A stretch of DNA of 64,000 bases from Candidatus Omnitrophota bacterium (GCA_903820505.1 CAIJHQ010000058.1:1-64000), one strand, 5' to 3'. Positions 7,758 through 16,626 are shown, counted from the stretch's first letter. The notes: generated by a model from the letters alone, not told the origin. Numbers and translations are program-made.

Positions 7758-9160
7758 ATACAGCAAAATTAAATAGCCGCCTTATGCCCTACGCATTTGC
7801 GCTGATAGCGACGGGTGCTGGATTTCTTCTGCGCACAGCGGTTACACACTTTGTAGGATCAGGCTTGCCCACCTATGTCACCTTCTATCCCTTTATTATG
7901 GTTATGGCAGTGTTGGGGGGCTTAGGACCGGGTCTAGTAACTACCGTGACGTCTGCGCTCATTGTTGACTATTGGTTTGTGTCGCCACAAATGGTGCTTG
8001 CGTTCCAGAATTCGGCTGATGCTGCAGGGATGGCGCTATTTGTCATTATGGGTGTATTAATGAGCGTGACAGCCGAGTCTTACCGCCGAAGGCAGGCAGA
8101 ACAGGCGAAGGCACTCCGTCTAGCTAATATCTACAACCGCTCTCTTATCGAGGCCTCGCTCGACCCTCTTGTGACAATTAGCCGTGAAGGTAAGATCACA
8201 GACGTCAATGAAGCCACCGGAGTAGCTAAAGAAAAACTTGTCGGGACCGACTTCTCAGGCTACTTCACAGAACCCGAAAAAGCCCGGGAAGGATACCAGC
8301 AGGTATTTGCCAAAGGATTCGTCTCAGACTATCCCTTAACCCTCCGGCATAAGGACGGTAAATTAATCGACGTCCTTTACAACGCCACGGTCTACAAAGA
8401 CATCCGAGGAACTGTTCTCGGCGTCTTCGCCGCGGCAAGAGATATTACCGAGTTTAACAATTTGCAAAACAGGCTGTTGCGTTCTGAAAAGTTAGCCATT
8501 GTCGGAAAATTAGCTTCAAGCGTAGCGCATGAACTCAGGAACCCCTTAGGGGTAATAAAAAATGCAACCTATTATCTCGATATGCTGGAATTGGCTAAGA
8601 ATAGTCCGGAGCTTAAGGAAAATATGGATATCATTAATCAGGAAATAGATAACTCCGATAGGATCATAACAGATCTCCTGGAATTCTCCCGCGCCAAGGG
8701 GCCTGTTCTTCGGCCGGAAAATATCAACCTCATCGTTAAGGAAATATTAGACAGGCTGAGGATAGCCCCCAATATAGAAGTGGCGCTTGAATTGAGAGAC
8801 GATCTGCCGGAGATAGAGGTAGACGCTCCGCAGATGCATCAGACATTTTACAATATAATCAAAAATGCGCTCGAGGCGATGGAAAAAGGCGGGAAACTTA
8901 AAATCAAGACCGGGCTTAAGGATGATGGTTTTTTGGAAGTCTCCTTCTCGGATACCGGCTCTGGGGTCTCCAAAGAGAATATTGCGAAGATATTTGAACC
9001 GCTTTTTTCTACCAAGACAAAGGGTACGGGGCTGGGGCTTTCCGTATGTTCGTCAATAGTTGAAGGGCATCACGGGAAGATTGAGGTCACGAGCGAAGTG
9101 GGGCAGGGCACTACCTTTACGGTGAAACTGCCGGTGAATTTTCTATCCACTGGAAGCTGA
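7754..9160 (+). CDS. membrane PAS-domain sensor histidine kinase (DUF4118 type)
   Basis: This 468-residue kinase begins with a KdpD-like four-helix membrane module (about residues 10-110, including YVTFYPFIMVMAVLGGLGPG, typical of DUF4118). A PAS domain follows (about 125-235), then a HisKA dimerisation domain with SVAHELRNPLG (phospho-acceptor His259) and an HATPase_c domain with N (IIKNALEAM), G1 (DTGSGV) and G2 (GTGLGLSV) boxes. It should autophosphorylate in response to a membrane or PAS-sensed signal. The start is GTG, overlapping the preceding small frame by 3 nt, with AGAGGA about 8 nt upstream. A response-regulator gene follows after 17 nt. The ligand is unknown. Confidence 0.9.
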   Translation: MNTAKLNSRLMPYAFALIATGAGFLLRTAVTHFVGSGLPTYVTFYPFIMVMAVLGGLGPGLVTTVTSALIVDYWFVSPQMVLAFQNSADAAGMALFVIMGVLMSVTAESYRRRQAEQAKALRLANIYNRSLIEASLDPLVTISREGKITDVNEATGVAKEKLVGTDFSGYFTEPEKAREGYQQVFAKGFVSDYPLTLRHKDGKLIDVLYNATVYKDIRGTVLGVFAAARDITEFNNLQNRLLRSEKLAIVGKLASSVAHELRNPLGVIKNATYYLDMLELAKNSPELKENMDIINQEIDNSDRIITDLLEFSRAKGPVLRPENINLIVKEILDRLRIAPNIEVALELRDDLPEIEVDAPQMHQTFYNIIKNALEAMEKGGKLKIKTGLKDDGFLEVSFSDTGSGVSKENIAKIFEPLFSTKTKGTGLGLSVCSSIVEGHHGKIEVTSEVGQGTTFTVKLPVNFLSTGS

Positions 9161-9177
9161 CGAAAGAGGAATGGAAG

Positions 9178-9560
9178 ATGGCCGAGAAAATTAAACTTTT
9201 GATCATTGACGACAATGAAAATGAATGCAAAACGTTCAAGAATATTTTTGACGCGAAAGGATACCTGACCTTGGTGGCTCACAATTCTCAAGAAGCGATC
9301 CGCTCGGTCACGGAGACGCAGCCGGATATCATTCTTCCGGATCTGGTGATCAAGGGAGACAAAAATGCGATTGAGATATTCAAGGATGTAAAAAAATTGT
9401 CCCCGGGATCAAGGCGATTTTGATTACGGCGTATGCCGCGGGAGAGGAGCGAGGTCTTCTTTCCGAAGCGTGGACGCAAGAAGGCATCCTGGAAGAATTT
9501 TTACGTAAGCCTGTAGATCCTGATGAATTGATCAATGCGATCGAAAAACATGCAAAATAA
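9178..9560 (+). pseudogene. single-domain response regulator broken by a frameshift
   Basis: The first 81 codons encode a normal receiver N-terminus: LLIIDDNENE acidic pocket and the phospho-acceptor Asp55 in IILPDLVI. The frame then stops early. The missing half continues in another frame as ILITAYAAGEE and FLRKPVDPDELI, which supplies the conserved Thr and Lys, and ends at 9560. One missing base in the CCCCGGG run at 9401-9407 explains the break; restoring it gives a standard receiver of about 127 residues. Either the gene is inactivated in this strain or the assembly has a single-base error in a homopolymer-like stretch. It lies in the kinase operon, and the Pro before Asp55 is unusual. 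Confidence 0.8.
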
Positions 9561-9591
9561 TTATTAATCGTAAGCTAAAAAAGGGGGCAAT

Positions 9592-10344
9592 ATGCCAAGC
9601 CTGGCAAGTATATTGATCGTTGATGATGACGCCAACATCTGCAGGACCCTGTCCGAGATCCTGGAGAAGAAAGGCTATGTCACCACTGCTGTGGATAGTG
9701 GCCATCGCGCCATAGAATTGTCTAAGGAAAAACCTTTCGATGTAATACTTATGGATATCAAAATGCCGGTCATGGGCGGCGTGGAGGCCTGTAAGAAGAT
9801 AAGGCAGATCCGTCCTTCTGCGGCTGTAGTTTTTATGACCGCATATGCGCCAGAGGATTTAGTTAGCGATATGGTAGGGGAAAGCGGTTACATGTTAATA
9901 AAGAAGCCCTACGATATTGATAATGTGATAAGTGTAATCGAAAAATACGGCGGGAAAGGCCTTGCAGTAACCTTGGTTGACGCCGATATAACTCTAAGGA
10001 ATACAATGCAGAATGGCCTGAAAGGAAGGGGCTACAGCATAACGGTCTGTAAAAGTGGCGAGGAGGCGATCGCCTTAGCCAAAGCAAAGCCGCGTGATAT
10101 ATTCTTCCTCGATACGGAGCTTCCGATTTTAAGCGCTCTTGAGACCTATCTGGAGATCAGAAAGGCAAATCCCAAGGCGGTGGTGGTGCTGATGACCGCC
10201 CATCGGCAGAAGACGGAGGAGATGGTGCGTCAGACGATAGAAAAAGGCGCCTACTCCTGCCTCTATAAGCCATTTGATATGGACGAAGCGGTCGAAATAA
10301 TCGAGAAGATAATTGAAAAGAAGGAGAAAGGTAGGGCGGGGTGA
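9592..10344 (+). CDS. tandem two-receiver response regulator without output domain
   Basis: The 250-residue protein is two CheY-like receiver domains in a row. The first (about 5-120) has ILIVDDDAN, phospho-acceptor Asp55 in ILMDIKMP, Thr in FMTAYA and Lys in IKKPYD. The second (about 125-243) has VTLVDADI, Asp174 in FFLDTELP, LMTAHR and YKPFDMDEA. Both keep the Asp, Thr/Ser and Lys needed for phosphorylation. There is no DNA-binding or enzymatic output, so it is likely a phosphorelay intermediate or a phosphate sink. A GGGGG-rich Shine-Dalgarno precedes the ATG. Its TGA overlaps the GTG start of the next gene by 4 nt, indicating translational coupling with the hybrid kinase. Confidence 0.9.
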   Translation: MPSLASILIVDDDANICRTLSEILEKKGYVTTAVDSGHRAIELSKEKPFDVILMDIKMPVMGGVEACKKIRQIRPSAAVVFMTAYAPEDLVSDMVGESGYMLIKKPYDIDNVISVIEKYGGKGLAVTLVDADITLRNTMQNGLKGRGYSITVCKSGEEAIALAKAKPRDIFFLDTELPILSALETYLEIRKANPKAVVVLMTAHRQKTEEMVRQTIEKGAYSCLYKPFDMDEAVEIIEKIIEKKEKGRAG

Positions 10345-11453
10345 ACATCCTTGTAATTGACGATGATTCTAATGCCCGTAAGACCTTAAGCAAGATCCTG
10401 AAGGCCAAGGGCTTTGATGTTGAAGAGGCAGGCACCGGAGCTGAAGCGGTTGTTTTGTGCAGGGTCAAATTCTTCAATCTTGTCCTGATTGATGTGCGGC
10501 TTCCGGATATGAGCGGGTTGGAGGTGCTTAGAGCTGTGTACGGAATTAATGCAGATACCGTTGCCATCATGATGACAGGCTACGCCTCTTTAGATTCTTC
10601 CATTGAGGCGATGAATAAAGGCGCCTATTCTTATTTTACCAAGCCTCTGAATATGGATGCGGTCTTGATTGTGGCAGAGAAGGCGCTTGAAAAACAGCGG
10701 CTCTCCATAGAAAACAGGGAATTATTAATGAAGCTGAAACTGGCCAATGAGAAACTCAAAGAATTTGATCAGCTTAAATCCCATTTCGTGGGTATGGTTT
10801 CCCATGAGTTAAGGAACCCTCTGAGCGTGCTTGGAGAGTCTCTGTCTCTGATCCTTGATAAAGTTGCGGGCTCAATAAGTGAGGAGCAAAAAGAAATCCT
10901 TGAGATAGGAAAGCGTAGCGTAGACCGGCTTATCCGTTTAGTCAGCGATCTGTTAAACCTTGAGAAGATCGAGGCGGGTAAGATGGAGTTAAAAAGAGAA
11001 GAGATCGATGTGGCTCCATTCCTGAATGAATTATTGATCCCCTATCTGAGCCGAATTTCAAAAAGCAAGCTAACTCTGGAAACGTCTATTCCGATGGATT
11101 TGGGCCTTCTTTGGACTGACCGGGATAAATTGACCGAAGTTATCATCAATCTCCTAAGCAATGCTATGAAATATACACCGGTCGGTGGCCGTCTTGCCCT
11201 AAAAGTCGAGGGAAATAAGGAAGAACTCCGTTTTGAAATCGCCGATACGGGACCGGGCATTCCGGCGAAACAGCGCGAGAAAATCTTCGACAAATTCACA
11301 CGCATCACCGCTGAGAAACAAGAAGGCACCGGTCTTGGTCTTCCCATTGTCAAAGAGATCGTGGAATTGCATAAAGGCAAGATCTGGGTAGAAAGCGACC
11401 CCGGCCAGGGCAGCCGCTTCATTTTTACCATCCCCCGAGATTTCAGGACATAA
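10341..11453 (+). CDS. receiver-histidine kinase hybrid protein
   Basis: The 370-residue cytoplasmic protein has an N-terminal receiver domain (about 1-118; Asp51 in LIDVRLPD, Thr in MMTGYA, Lys in FTKPLN) followed directly by a kinase core: a coiled linker, HisKA with MVSHELRNPLS (His155), and HATPase_c with LLSNAMKYT, DTGPGIP and GTGLGLPIV. REC-HisKA proteins sense the phosphorylation of their own receiver, so this protein can link an upstream kinase to a downstream partner. GTG start overlapping the preceding stop by 4 nt. It is the last gene of the first signalling transcription unit; a 190-nt gap follows. Confidence 0.9.
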   Translation: MNILVIDDDSNARKTLSKILKAKGFDVEEAGTGAEAVVLCRVKFFNLVLIDVRLPDMSGLEVLRAVYGINADTVAIMMTGYASLDSSIEAMNKGAYSYFTKPLNMDAVLIVAEKALEKQRLSIENRELLMKLKLANEKLKEFDQLKSHFVGMVSHELRNPLSVLGESLSLILDKVAGSISEEQKEILEIGKRSVDRLIRLVSDLLNLEKIEAGKMELKREEIDVAPFLNELLIPYLSRISKSKLTLETSIPMDLGLLWTDRDKLTEVIINLLSNAMKYTPVGGRLALKVEGNKEELRFEIADTGPGIPAKQREKIFDKFTRITAEKQEGTGLGLPIVKEIVELHKGKIWVESDPGQGSRFIFTIPRDFRT

Positions 11454-11505
11454 GCGCCTTCGGTTTTTTTATGCTCGAATTCCACGCTTGTGCGAAGAAA
11501 TAAGC

Positions 11506-11538
11506 TTTACGTGTGTTGGGGGGGGGGTAAAATATAAT
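11506..11538 (+). promoter_or_regulatory. possible promoter with a ten-G tract in its spacer
   Basis: TATAAT (11533-11538) lies 5 nt after a run of ten G (11518-11527). The only -35-like sequence upstream is TTTACG (11506-11511), which would give a 21-nt spacer, longer than optimal. Slippage in the G tract would change the spacing. It precedes the second kinase gene. Confidence 0.35.
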
Positions 11539-11646
11539 CCAGAGAATAGGGTTTTGGGTATTTCTATGATTGCAAAAAAAAGCGGCGTAGGATTCGGCCT
11601 TTGCTCGAATGGGCGGAGGTTTTTGTGTTTTTAAGGGGAGTTGAAA

Positions 11647-12810
11647 GTGAAAGATAAAAAGCCGAAAGACGAGTCAAAGATTGAAAAGGCTTTAGAGTAT
11701 GGCGATAGAATTATCGCTACGCTCAGAGAGTCGTTTTTGGTCTTGGATAAAAACCTGCGCGTTATTTCCGCCAATTCAGCTTTCTATAACACCTTCAAGG
11801 TCACTCAAAAAGATACGCTCGGCCGGTCGCTTCCCGATCTGGGTGATGGTCAATGGAACATTCCAAAACTACTTGTTCTCTTGAAGGAGATTTTGCCAGA
11901 AAAGGGCATTGTAGAAAATTATGAGATCGAACATGAATTTGAGCAAATTGGGCTGCGGTGCATGAACCTGAATGCTTCTCAGTTGCGTGTCCCCAAGGAA
12001 ATAGCAGCAATCATAGCCGCAACAGCAAAAGAAGAAGAAGAAGAGGAAGAAGAACTGATCCTCCTGGCCATCGAAGACATTACCGAGCGAAAGTCTGTCG
12101 AGACGGAGAAAAATCGCCTGAGGGTCCTTGCATCCACCGCAGAGGCAAAGTCCAAGTTCATATCGATGGTTTCCCATGAACTCAGAAGTCCCCTTGCCGC
12201 GATCAAGGAGGGCACGAATCTTGTTTTGGAAGGCGTGATGGGGCCTGTGAATGACGGGCAGAAGGATATTCTTAACACCGCAAAGGAAAACATCGCTCGA
12301 TTAGGCCGTCTGATCAACAATGTCCTGGTCTATCAGAAAATGGAAGCCGGGAAGACGTGCTACGACCTCAAGGAAAACGATCTGAGTGTGGTGATTCGGG
12401 AGGCCCATAAAAGCGCGATGCTTTTCGCGGGGAACAGGAAAGCAGATCTTGTGATGGAACTTGGCAACGATCTTCCCAAGCTACAGTTCGATAGAGACAA
12501 GATCTTTCAGGTTCTGACCAATCTGATGGCCAATGCCATAAATTACAGCGAAGGCGGGACGATCGTCATTCAGACACGCCTGGAAAATAGCGGGGTACAT
12601 ATCAGTGTCCGCGACTCCGGTTCCGGCATTAAGGCCGACTGTTATGAAAAGATCTTTGAACCCTTTTCGCAGTTGGAGAACTGCAAAATGGGCGGGACAG
12701 GCTTGGGATTAGCCATTTCTAAAGAGATTGTTCTCGCGCATCACGGAAAGATCTGGGTGGAGTCGGAAATAGGAAAAGGTAGTACATTTCATTTTACTTT
12801 ACCGCTCTGA
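11647..12810 (+). CDS. cytoplasmic PAS-domain histidine kinase
   Basis: The product (387 residues from the GTG start) has an N-terminal PAS domain of the type found with chemotaxis-like kinases (VISANSAFYNTFKV, GQWNIPKL, ending LLAIEDITERK), then HisKA with MVSHELRSPLA (His177) and HATPase_c with LMANAINYS, DSGSGI and GTGLGLAIS. No membrane segment is seen. I prefer GTG at 11647 over the in-frame TTG at 11641 because the AAGGGGAG Shine-Dalgarno ends at 11640, directly against the TTG but 6 nt from the GTG. A run of eight Glu codons (12031-12054) interrupts the PAS domain just before its last strand. A receiver gene follows after 10 nt and is the probable partner. Confidence 0.88.
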   Translation: MKDKKPKDESKIEKALEYGDRIIATLRESFLVLDKNLRVISANSAFYNTFKVTQKDTLGRSLPDLGDGQWNIPKLLVLLKEILPEKGIVENYEIEHEFEQIGLRCMNLNASQLRVPKEIAAIIAATAKEEEEEEEELILLAIEDITERKSVETEKNRLRVLASTAEAKSKFISMVSHELRSPLAAIKEGTNLVLEGVMGPVNDGQKDILNTAKENIARLGRLINNVLVYQKMEAGKTCYDLKENDLSVVIREAHKSAMLFAGNRKADLVMELGNDLPKLQFDRDKIFQVLTNLMANAINYSEGGTIVIQTRLENSGVHISVRDSGSGIKADCYEKIFEPFSQLENCKMGGTGLGLAISKEIVLAHHGKIWVESEIGKGSTFHFTLPL

Positions 12811-12820
12811 GGGTAACCAG

Positions 12821-13204
12821 ATGATCCTAAAAAAGAAGATTTTAGTGGTGATAGATGACGAAACCAGTCTGCTTAAAGTGCTGTTGATCCGGTTGAATCA
12901 TTCGGGCTATGATGCATTCGGGGCCGTGGGCGGCCAGGAAGGTCTGGACTTAGCGCGCCAAAAGATGCCCGATCTGATCCTTCTGGACAAGGTGATGCCG
13001 AAGATGAATGGCTATGAAGTTGCCGGGATAATGAAAAAGGATGAGAAGCTGAAGAGCATCTCCATCATCCTGATGTCTGCGGAAGTCGAGAACCTGGAGG
13101 AGAGAGCCAGGGAGTGCGGAGCCGACGGCTATCTTTCCAAGCCCTTTGAGACAGAAGCACTGCTTACTATGATCAAGAAGCATCTGGCCACCCAGGCCAA
13201 GTGA
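12821..13204 (+). CDS. single-domain response regulator
   Basis: The 127-residue protein is one CheY-like receiver: VVIDDE acidic pair, phospho-acceptor Asp56 in ILLDKVMPKMNGYE, Ser in ILMSAE and Lys in LSKPFETEALL. It has no output domain. It starts 10 nt after the PAS kinase and ends the signalling cluster; about 320 nt separate it from argC. Such stand-alone receivers act by protein contact (as CheY does) or pass phosphate in relays. The cognate kinase is inferred from adjacency. Confidence 0.88.
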   Translation: MILKKKILVVIDDETSLLKVLLIRLNHSGYDAFGAVGGQEGLDLARQKMPDLILLDKVMPKMNGYEVAGIMKKDEKLKSISIILMSAEVENLEERARECGADGYLSKPFETEALLTMIKKHLATQAK

Positions 13205-13405
13205 CACGGGTAGCAAGATTCTTTTCCCCCCTGCTACTGACTAATAAGTTCCTTCGATTTCCCTCATTCTAGAATTAAGATAAAACTAATACCCGCGGAT
13301 GCAACTGGATACTAACGGCATCCTATTTCGGCATTGTTTTTGGGTAGGGTAAAAGCGGCCGCTGAGCTTAAAAGTGACAATAACAAGTGACTGTAACTTC
13401 TTAAA
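13205..13405. other. intergenic region upstream of the arginine operon
   Basis: About 200 nt without a gene. GTAGCA (13210-13215) and TGCTAC (13232-13237) can form a hairpin around a pyrimidine-rich loop, without a T-run. I see no ArgR-type ARG box. Confidence 0.4.
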
Positions 13406-13434
13406 TTGACAAAAGATAGAGTCATTTCTATAAT
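13406..13434 (+). promoter_or_regulatory. consensus sigma70 promoter of the arginine operon
   Basis: TTGACA (13406-13411), a 17-nt spacer and TATAAT (13429-13434) form a perfect consensus promoter. The expected start near 13441 leaves about 80 nt of leader before argC. Confidence 0.88.
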
Positions 13435-13522
13435 ACGAAGCTCGCTGCCTCGACTTACCCGATGTTTTCCCGGGGATGGGTCCGGTTTCTTCAAGTCGGA
13501 GCAAGGAAGGAATCCAGAAAAA

Positions 13523-14545
13523 ATGCTTAATTGCGCGGTCTTAGGTGCCACCGGATACACGGGGGTCGAACTCACGAAGCTGCTTTTGGTTCATCCGAAT
13601 GTCCGGGTGTCCGTTCTGACCACAAGACAGGAAAAACCCATTGCCCTCAGGGAAGTGCTGCCTTCCGTTCCCAAGAACGTTTCTTTGGAGATCGTTCCTT
13701 ATTCCTTCGATGAAGTAAAGAAAAAGGCGGAGGTTGTCTTCCTGTGTCTTCCGCATACCGAGGCGATGGCCACGGCCGATCAATTCCTGAACGCCGGAAA
13801 GGTCGTGATCGATCTCTCCGCGGACTTCCGTCTCAAGGACCCGAAGGCCTATCCGGAATGGTACAGCGCGGAACACACTTTCCCGGAACGTTTGAAGCAG
13901 GCGGTCTACGGTCTTCCCGAGGTGAACAGGGCGAAGATCAAAAAGGCATCGCTGATAGCGAATCCCGGATGTTACCCGACCGGTCCGTCGCTGGCGCTGA
14001 TCCCGCTTTTGAAGAAAAAATTGATCGACCCGGATTCCGTGATCATCAATGCGGCTTCCGGCGTGAGCGGTGCCGGAAAAAAACTTGTCACGGCCACTCA
14101 TTTTTGCGAAGTGGACGGGAATTACAACGCCTACAAGGTCAACACGCACCAGCATATCCCCGAGATCGAACAGTCCCTTTCGGAAGCGGCCGGCCGCAAG
14201 GTCACGGTCATGTTCATTCCGCACCTGCTGCCCGTTTCGCGGGGAATTCTCGCAACGATCTATGCGACGACGACTTCGAAAGCTACGGAAGCCAAGCTCC
14301 GGGGAGCGCTGGAGAGCGCTTACGCGAAAGACCCGTTCGTCAGGGTCCTGGCGGAAGGACAATTCCCGTCACTGAAAGATGTCCGGAACACGAATTTTTG
14401 CGATATCGGTCTTTCGGTCGATCGCCGGACCGGACGCGTGGTCCTTTTTTCGGCTATCGATAATCTCGTCAAAGGGGCGGCCGGGCAGGCCGTCCAGAAC
14501 ATGAACATCCGGTTCGGCTTGCCGGAAGAAGCGGGACTGCTTTAA
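13523..14545 (+). CDS. argC: N-acetyl-gamma-glutamyl-phosphate reductase
   Basis: ArgC reduces N-acetylglutamyl phosphate to the semialdehyde with NADPH, the third step of ornithine synthesis. The 340-residue product has the family length, the Rossmann motif AVLGATGYTGVELTKLL at the N-terminus and the active-site cysteine in IANPGCYPTG. The conserved HFCEVDGNYNAYKVNTHQHIPEIEQ region and HLLPVSRGIL follow. The frame is open further upstream, but the ATG at 13523 begins exactly at the expected N-terminus and has AAGGAAGG upstream; an upstream start would also fall inside the promoter. Its stop directly abuts the argJ ATG. First gene of an eight-gene run ending at lysA. Confidence 0.96.
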   Translation: MLNCAVLGATGYTGVELTKLLLVHPNVRVSVLTTRQEKPIALREVLPSVPKNVSLEIVPYSFDEVKKKAEVVFLCLPHTEAMATADQFLNAGKVVIDLSADFRLKDPKAYPEWYSAEHTFPERLKQAVYGLPEVNRAKIKKASLIANPGCYPTGPSLALIPLLKKKLIDPDSVIINAASGVSGAGKKLVTATHFCEVDGNYNAYKVNTHQHIPEIEQSLSEAAGRKVTVMFIPHLLPVSRGILATIYATTTSKATEAKLRGALESAYAKDPFVRVLAEGQFPSLKDVRNTNFCDIGLSVDRRTGRVVLFSAIDNLVKGAAGQAVQNMNIRFGLPEEAGLL

Positions 14546-15766
14546 ATGAAAAGACCTTTTTGGAAAAGAGAACGGAACGGTTCGGTCACCACGCCGCTGG
14601 GTTTCGTGGCGGGGGGCATTCACGCCGGCATAAAGAAGAAAAAGAAGCGGTATGACGTTTCTCTGACTTATTCCAAAACCCCTTGTGTAGCGGCGGGGAC
14701 CTTTACCACGAACCGTGCGAAGGCGTGGCCGGTGATCTACTCGATGAAGGCGATCCACGCGCCGAAGCACCACGCGATCCTCGGCACGAGCGGCAACGCC
14801 AACTGCATGAACGGGCCGATCGGGAAGCGGGCCGTTGAGGAGATCGTGAGTGAAGTTGCGAAGAGCCTCGAGATCAAAGCTGAGGAGGTCCTGATCGCCC
14901 AGACGGGGATCATCGGCGTTCCGTTCCCGATCAGTTGTGTGAAACGAGCGGTGCCGAAACTTGTGGGCCGCCTTTCCGAAAAGGGAGGCCACGGCGCGGC
15001 GAAAGGGATCCTGACGACGGACCTTTCGACCAAAGAGATCGCCTTGTCGCTTGAGTTGGGCGGCAAGAAAGTCACGATCGCGGCGTGCGCCAAAGGCGCC
15101 GGGATGGTCCATCCCAACATGGCGACCATGCTCTGTTTCATCACGACCGACTGCGCCATCACGAAGCCGCTTCTGCGGCGTGCGGTGCGCCACGCGGCGG
15201 ATGACACGTTCAATCAGATGGCTATCGATAATGACATGAGCACGAATGACATGGTGCTGTGTCTGGCGAACGGCGCCGCGGAGAACCCGGCCATCCAGAA
15301 AGTGGGCAAGGATTACTGGATGTTCCGCGAAACATTAGAAGAGGTCATGCGTTATATCGCTCACGAAATGGTGACGCACGGAGAAGGCGTGACGCACGTG
15401 TGCCGGCTGCGGGTATCGGGAGCCAAGAAACCGACGGACGCGGAGAGGGCCGCGCGGCAGATCGCGAATTCCATGCTTTTCAAGACCATGCTCGCGGGGT
15501 CGAACCCGAATTGGGGCCGCATCGCGGCCGCGGTCGGTGCCAGCGGGGTGGATTTTAATCCGAACGATCTGAGCATCTGGTTCGGGGACGCGCAGGTGGT
15601 CAACCAGGGGAAGTTACGCGTGTTGAATCTTCCCAAGGCGCGGCGGATCCTTCAGAAAAAAGAATACACGATCGATGTGGTGATCGGAAAGGGAAGGGGC
15701 CGGGCGGATTTCATCACCTCGGACCTGACAACGAAGTACGTGCTGATCAACGCCGCGTACTCATGA
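14546..15766 (+). CDS. argJ: glutamate N-acetyltransferase / ornithine acetyltransferase
   Basis: ArgJ moves the acetyl group from N-acetylornithine to glutamate, releasing ornithine and recycling the acetyl group; some members also use acetyl-CoA for the first step. The 406-residue product contains the self-cleavage site MATML with nucleophile Thr194, preceded by KGAGMVHPN. It also shows the AQTGIIGVPFPI region, the FNQMAIDNDMSTNDM segment and the C-terminal GRGRADFITSDLTTKYV. The precursor is expected to split into alpha and beta chains at Thr194. It starts at the base after the argC stop and overlaps argB by 4 nt. No argA or argE is in the operon, which fits the acetyl-recycling route. Confidence 0.95.
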   Translation: MKRPFWKRERNGSVTTPLGFVAGGIHAGIKKKKKRYDVSLTYSKTPCVAAGTFTTNRAKAWPVIYSMKAIHAPKHHAILGTSGNANCMNGPIGKRAVEEIVSEVAKSLEIKAEEVLIAQTGIIGVPFPISCVKRAVPKLVGRLSEKGGHGAAKGILTTDLSTKEIALSLELGGKKVTIAACAKGAGMVHPNMATMLCFITTDCAITKPLLRRAVRHAADDTFNQMAIDNDMSTNDMVLCLANGAAENPAIQKVGKDYWMFRETLEEVMRYIAHEMVTHGEGVTHVCRLRVSGAKKPTDAERAARQIANSMLFKTMLAGSNPNWGRIAAAVGASGVDFNPNDLSIWFGDAQVVNQGKLRVLNLPKARRILQKKEYTIDVVIGKGRGRADFITSDLTTKYVLINAAYS

Positions 15767-16626
15767 CATCCATGCAAAAGTACATCGAAAAAGCGCAGGC
15801 CCTGATCGAGGCGCTCCCGTACATCCAGAAGTTCCGCGGGCAGGAAGTCCTCATCAAGTACGGCGGCGCGGCCCTTACGTACCAGGAAGTCCGCGAGATG
15901 GTACTTCAGGACCTTGTTTTCATGAGCTATGTCGGCATCCGGCCGATCCTGATCCACGGCGGCGGAAAGTTCATCACCGAGAACATGAAGAAGAAAGGCG
16001 TTCAAAGCCAGTTCGTGAACGGCCTTCGAGTGACGGACAAGGCGACGATCGAGGTGGTCGATGAAACCCTCGCGGAGCTGAACCGCAGCATTGTTCACGA
16101 TATCAACCGGTTGGGAGGAGCCGCCGTCGGGTTATCCGGATTCGATGCGGAGATTCTGAATGTGGTGAAACACACGGAGAACGGGGATGTCGGCTACGTC
16201 GGCGATGTCGCCTCGGTGAATACGCTGCCGCTCAAGGAGTTGACGGAATTCGGCAGGATCCCTGTGATCTTTCCGGTGGGCAAGGGGCCGGACGGCGCGA
16301 TGTATAACGTGAACGCGGACGAGGCTGCGGCAAATATCGCGGCAGCGATGGGCGTTCAAAAATTCATGGTGCTTACGAACGTCAAAGGGATCCTGCGCGA
16401 TCCCGCGAACGAAGAAACGCTGATCCCGTCCATCCGTGTTGGGGAAACTCAAAAACTGATCGATCAGAAGATCGTGTCCGGGGGCATGATCCCCAAAGTG
16501 AAGGCTTGTATCGACGCGCTCGAGGGAGGCGTCCCGAAAGCACACATCATTGACGGCCGCATCACGCACGCTCTTTTGCTCGAGATCTTTACCGATCAAG
16601 GTATCGGAACGGAAATAACCTTATAG
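15763..16626 (+). CDS. argB: acetylglutamate kinase
   Basis: ArgB phosphorylates N-acetylglutamate with ATP, usually the controlled step where arginine feeds back. The 287-residue product has the amino-acid-kinase fold signatures: VLIKYGGAAL at the N-terminus, ILIHGGGKFI, GLRVTDKATIEVV, YNVNADEAAANIA and GGMIPKVKACIDALEGGV. An N-terminal helix before the kinase core (SMQKYIEKAQALIEALPYIQ) resembles the extension of arginine-sensitive hexameric enzymes, so feedback inhibition is plausible. ATGA overlap with argJ. A 73-nt gap to argD contains several ACTTA-type words but no clear site. Confidence 0.96.
   Translation: MTSMQKYIEKAQALIEALPYIQKFRGQEVLIKYGGAALTYQEVREMVLQDLVFMSYVGIRPILIHGGGKFITENMKKKGVQSQFVNGLRVTDKATIEVVDETLAELNRSIVHDINRLGGAAVGLSGFDAEILNVVKHTENGDVGYVGDVASVNTLPLKELTEFGRIPVIFPVGKGPDGAMYNVNADEAAANIAAAMGVQKFMVLTNVKGILRDPANEETLIPSIRVGETQKLIDQKIVSGGMIPKVKACIDALEGGVPKAHIIDGRITHALLLEIFTDQGIGTEITL

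Noticed and set aside
13406-13522. In-frame upstream extension of argC
   Set aside because: The extension would start inside the -35 box of the consensus promoter and has no similarity to ArgC.
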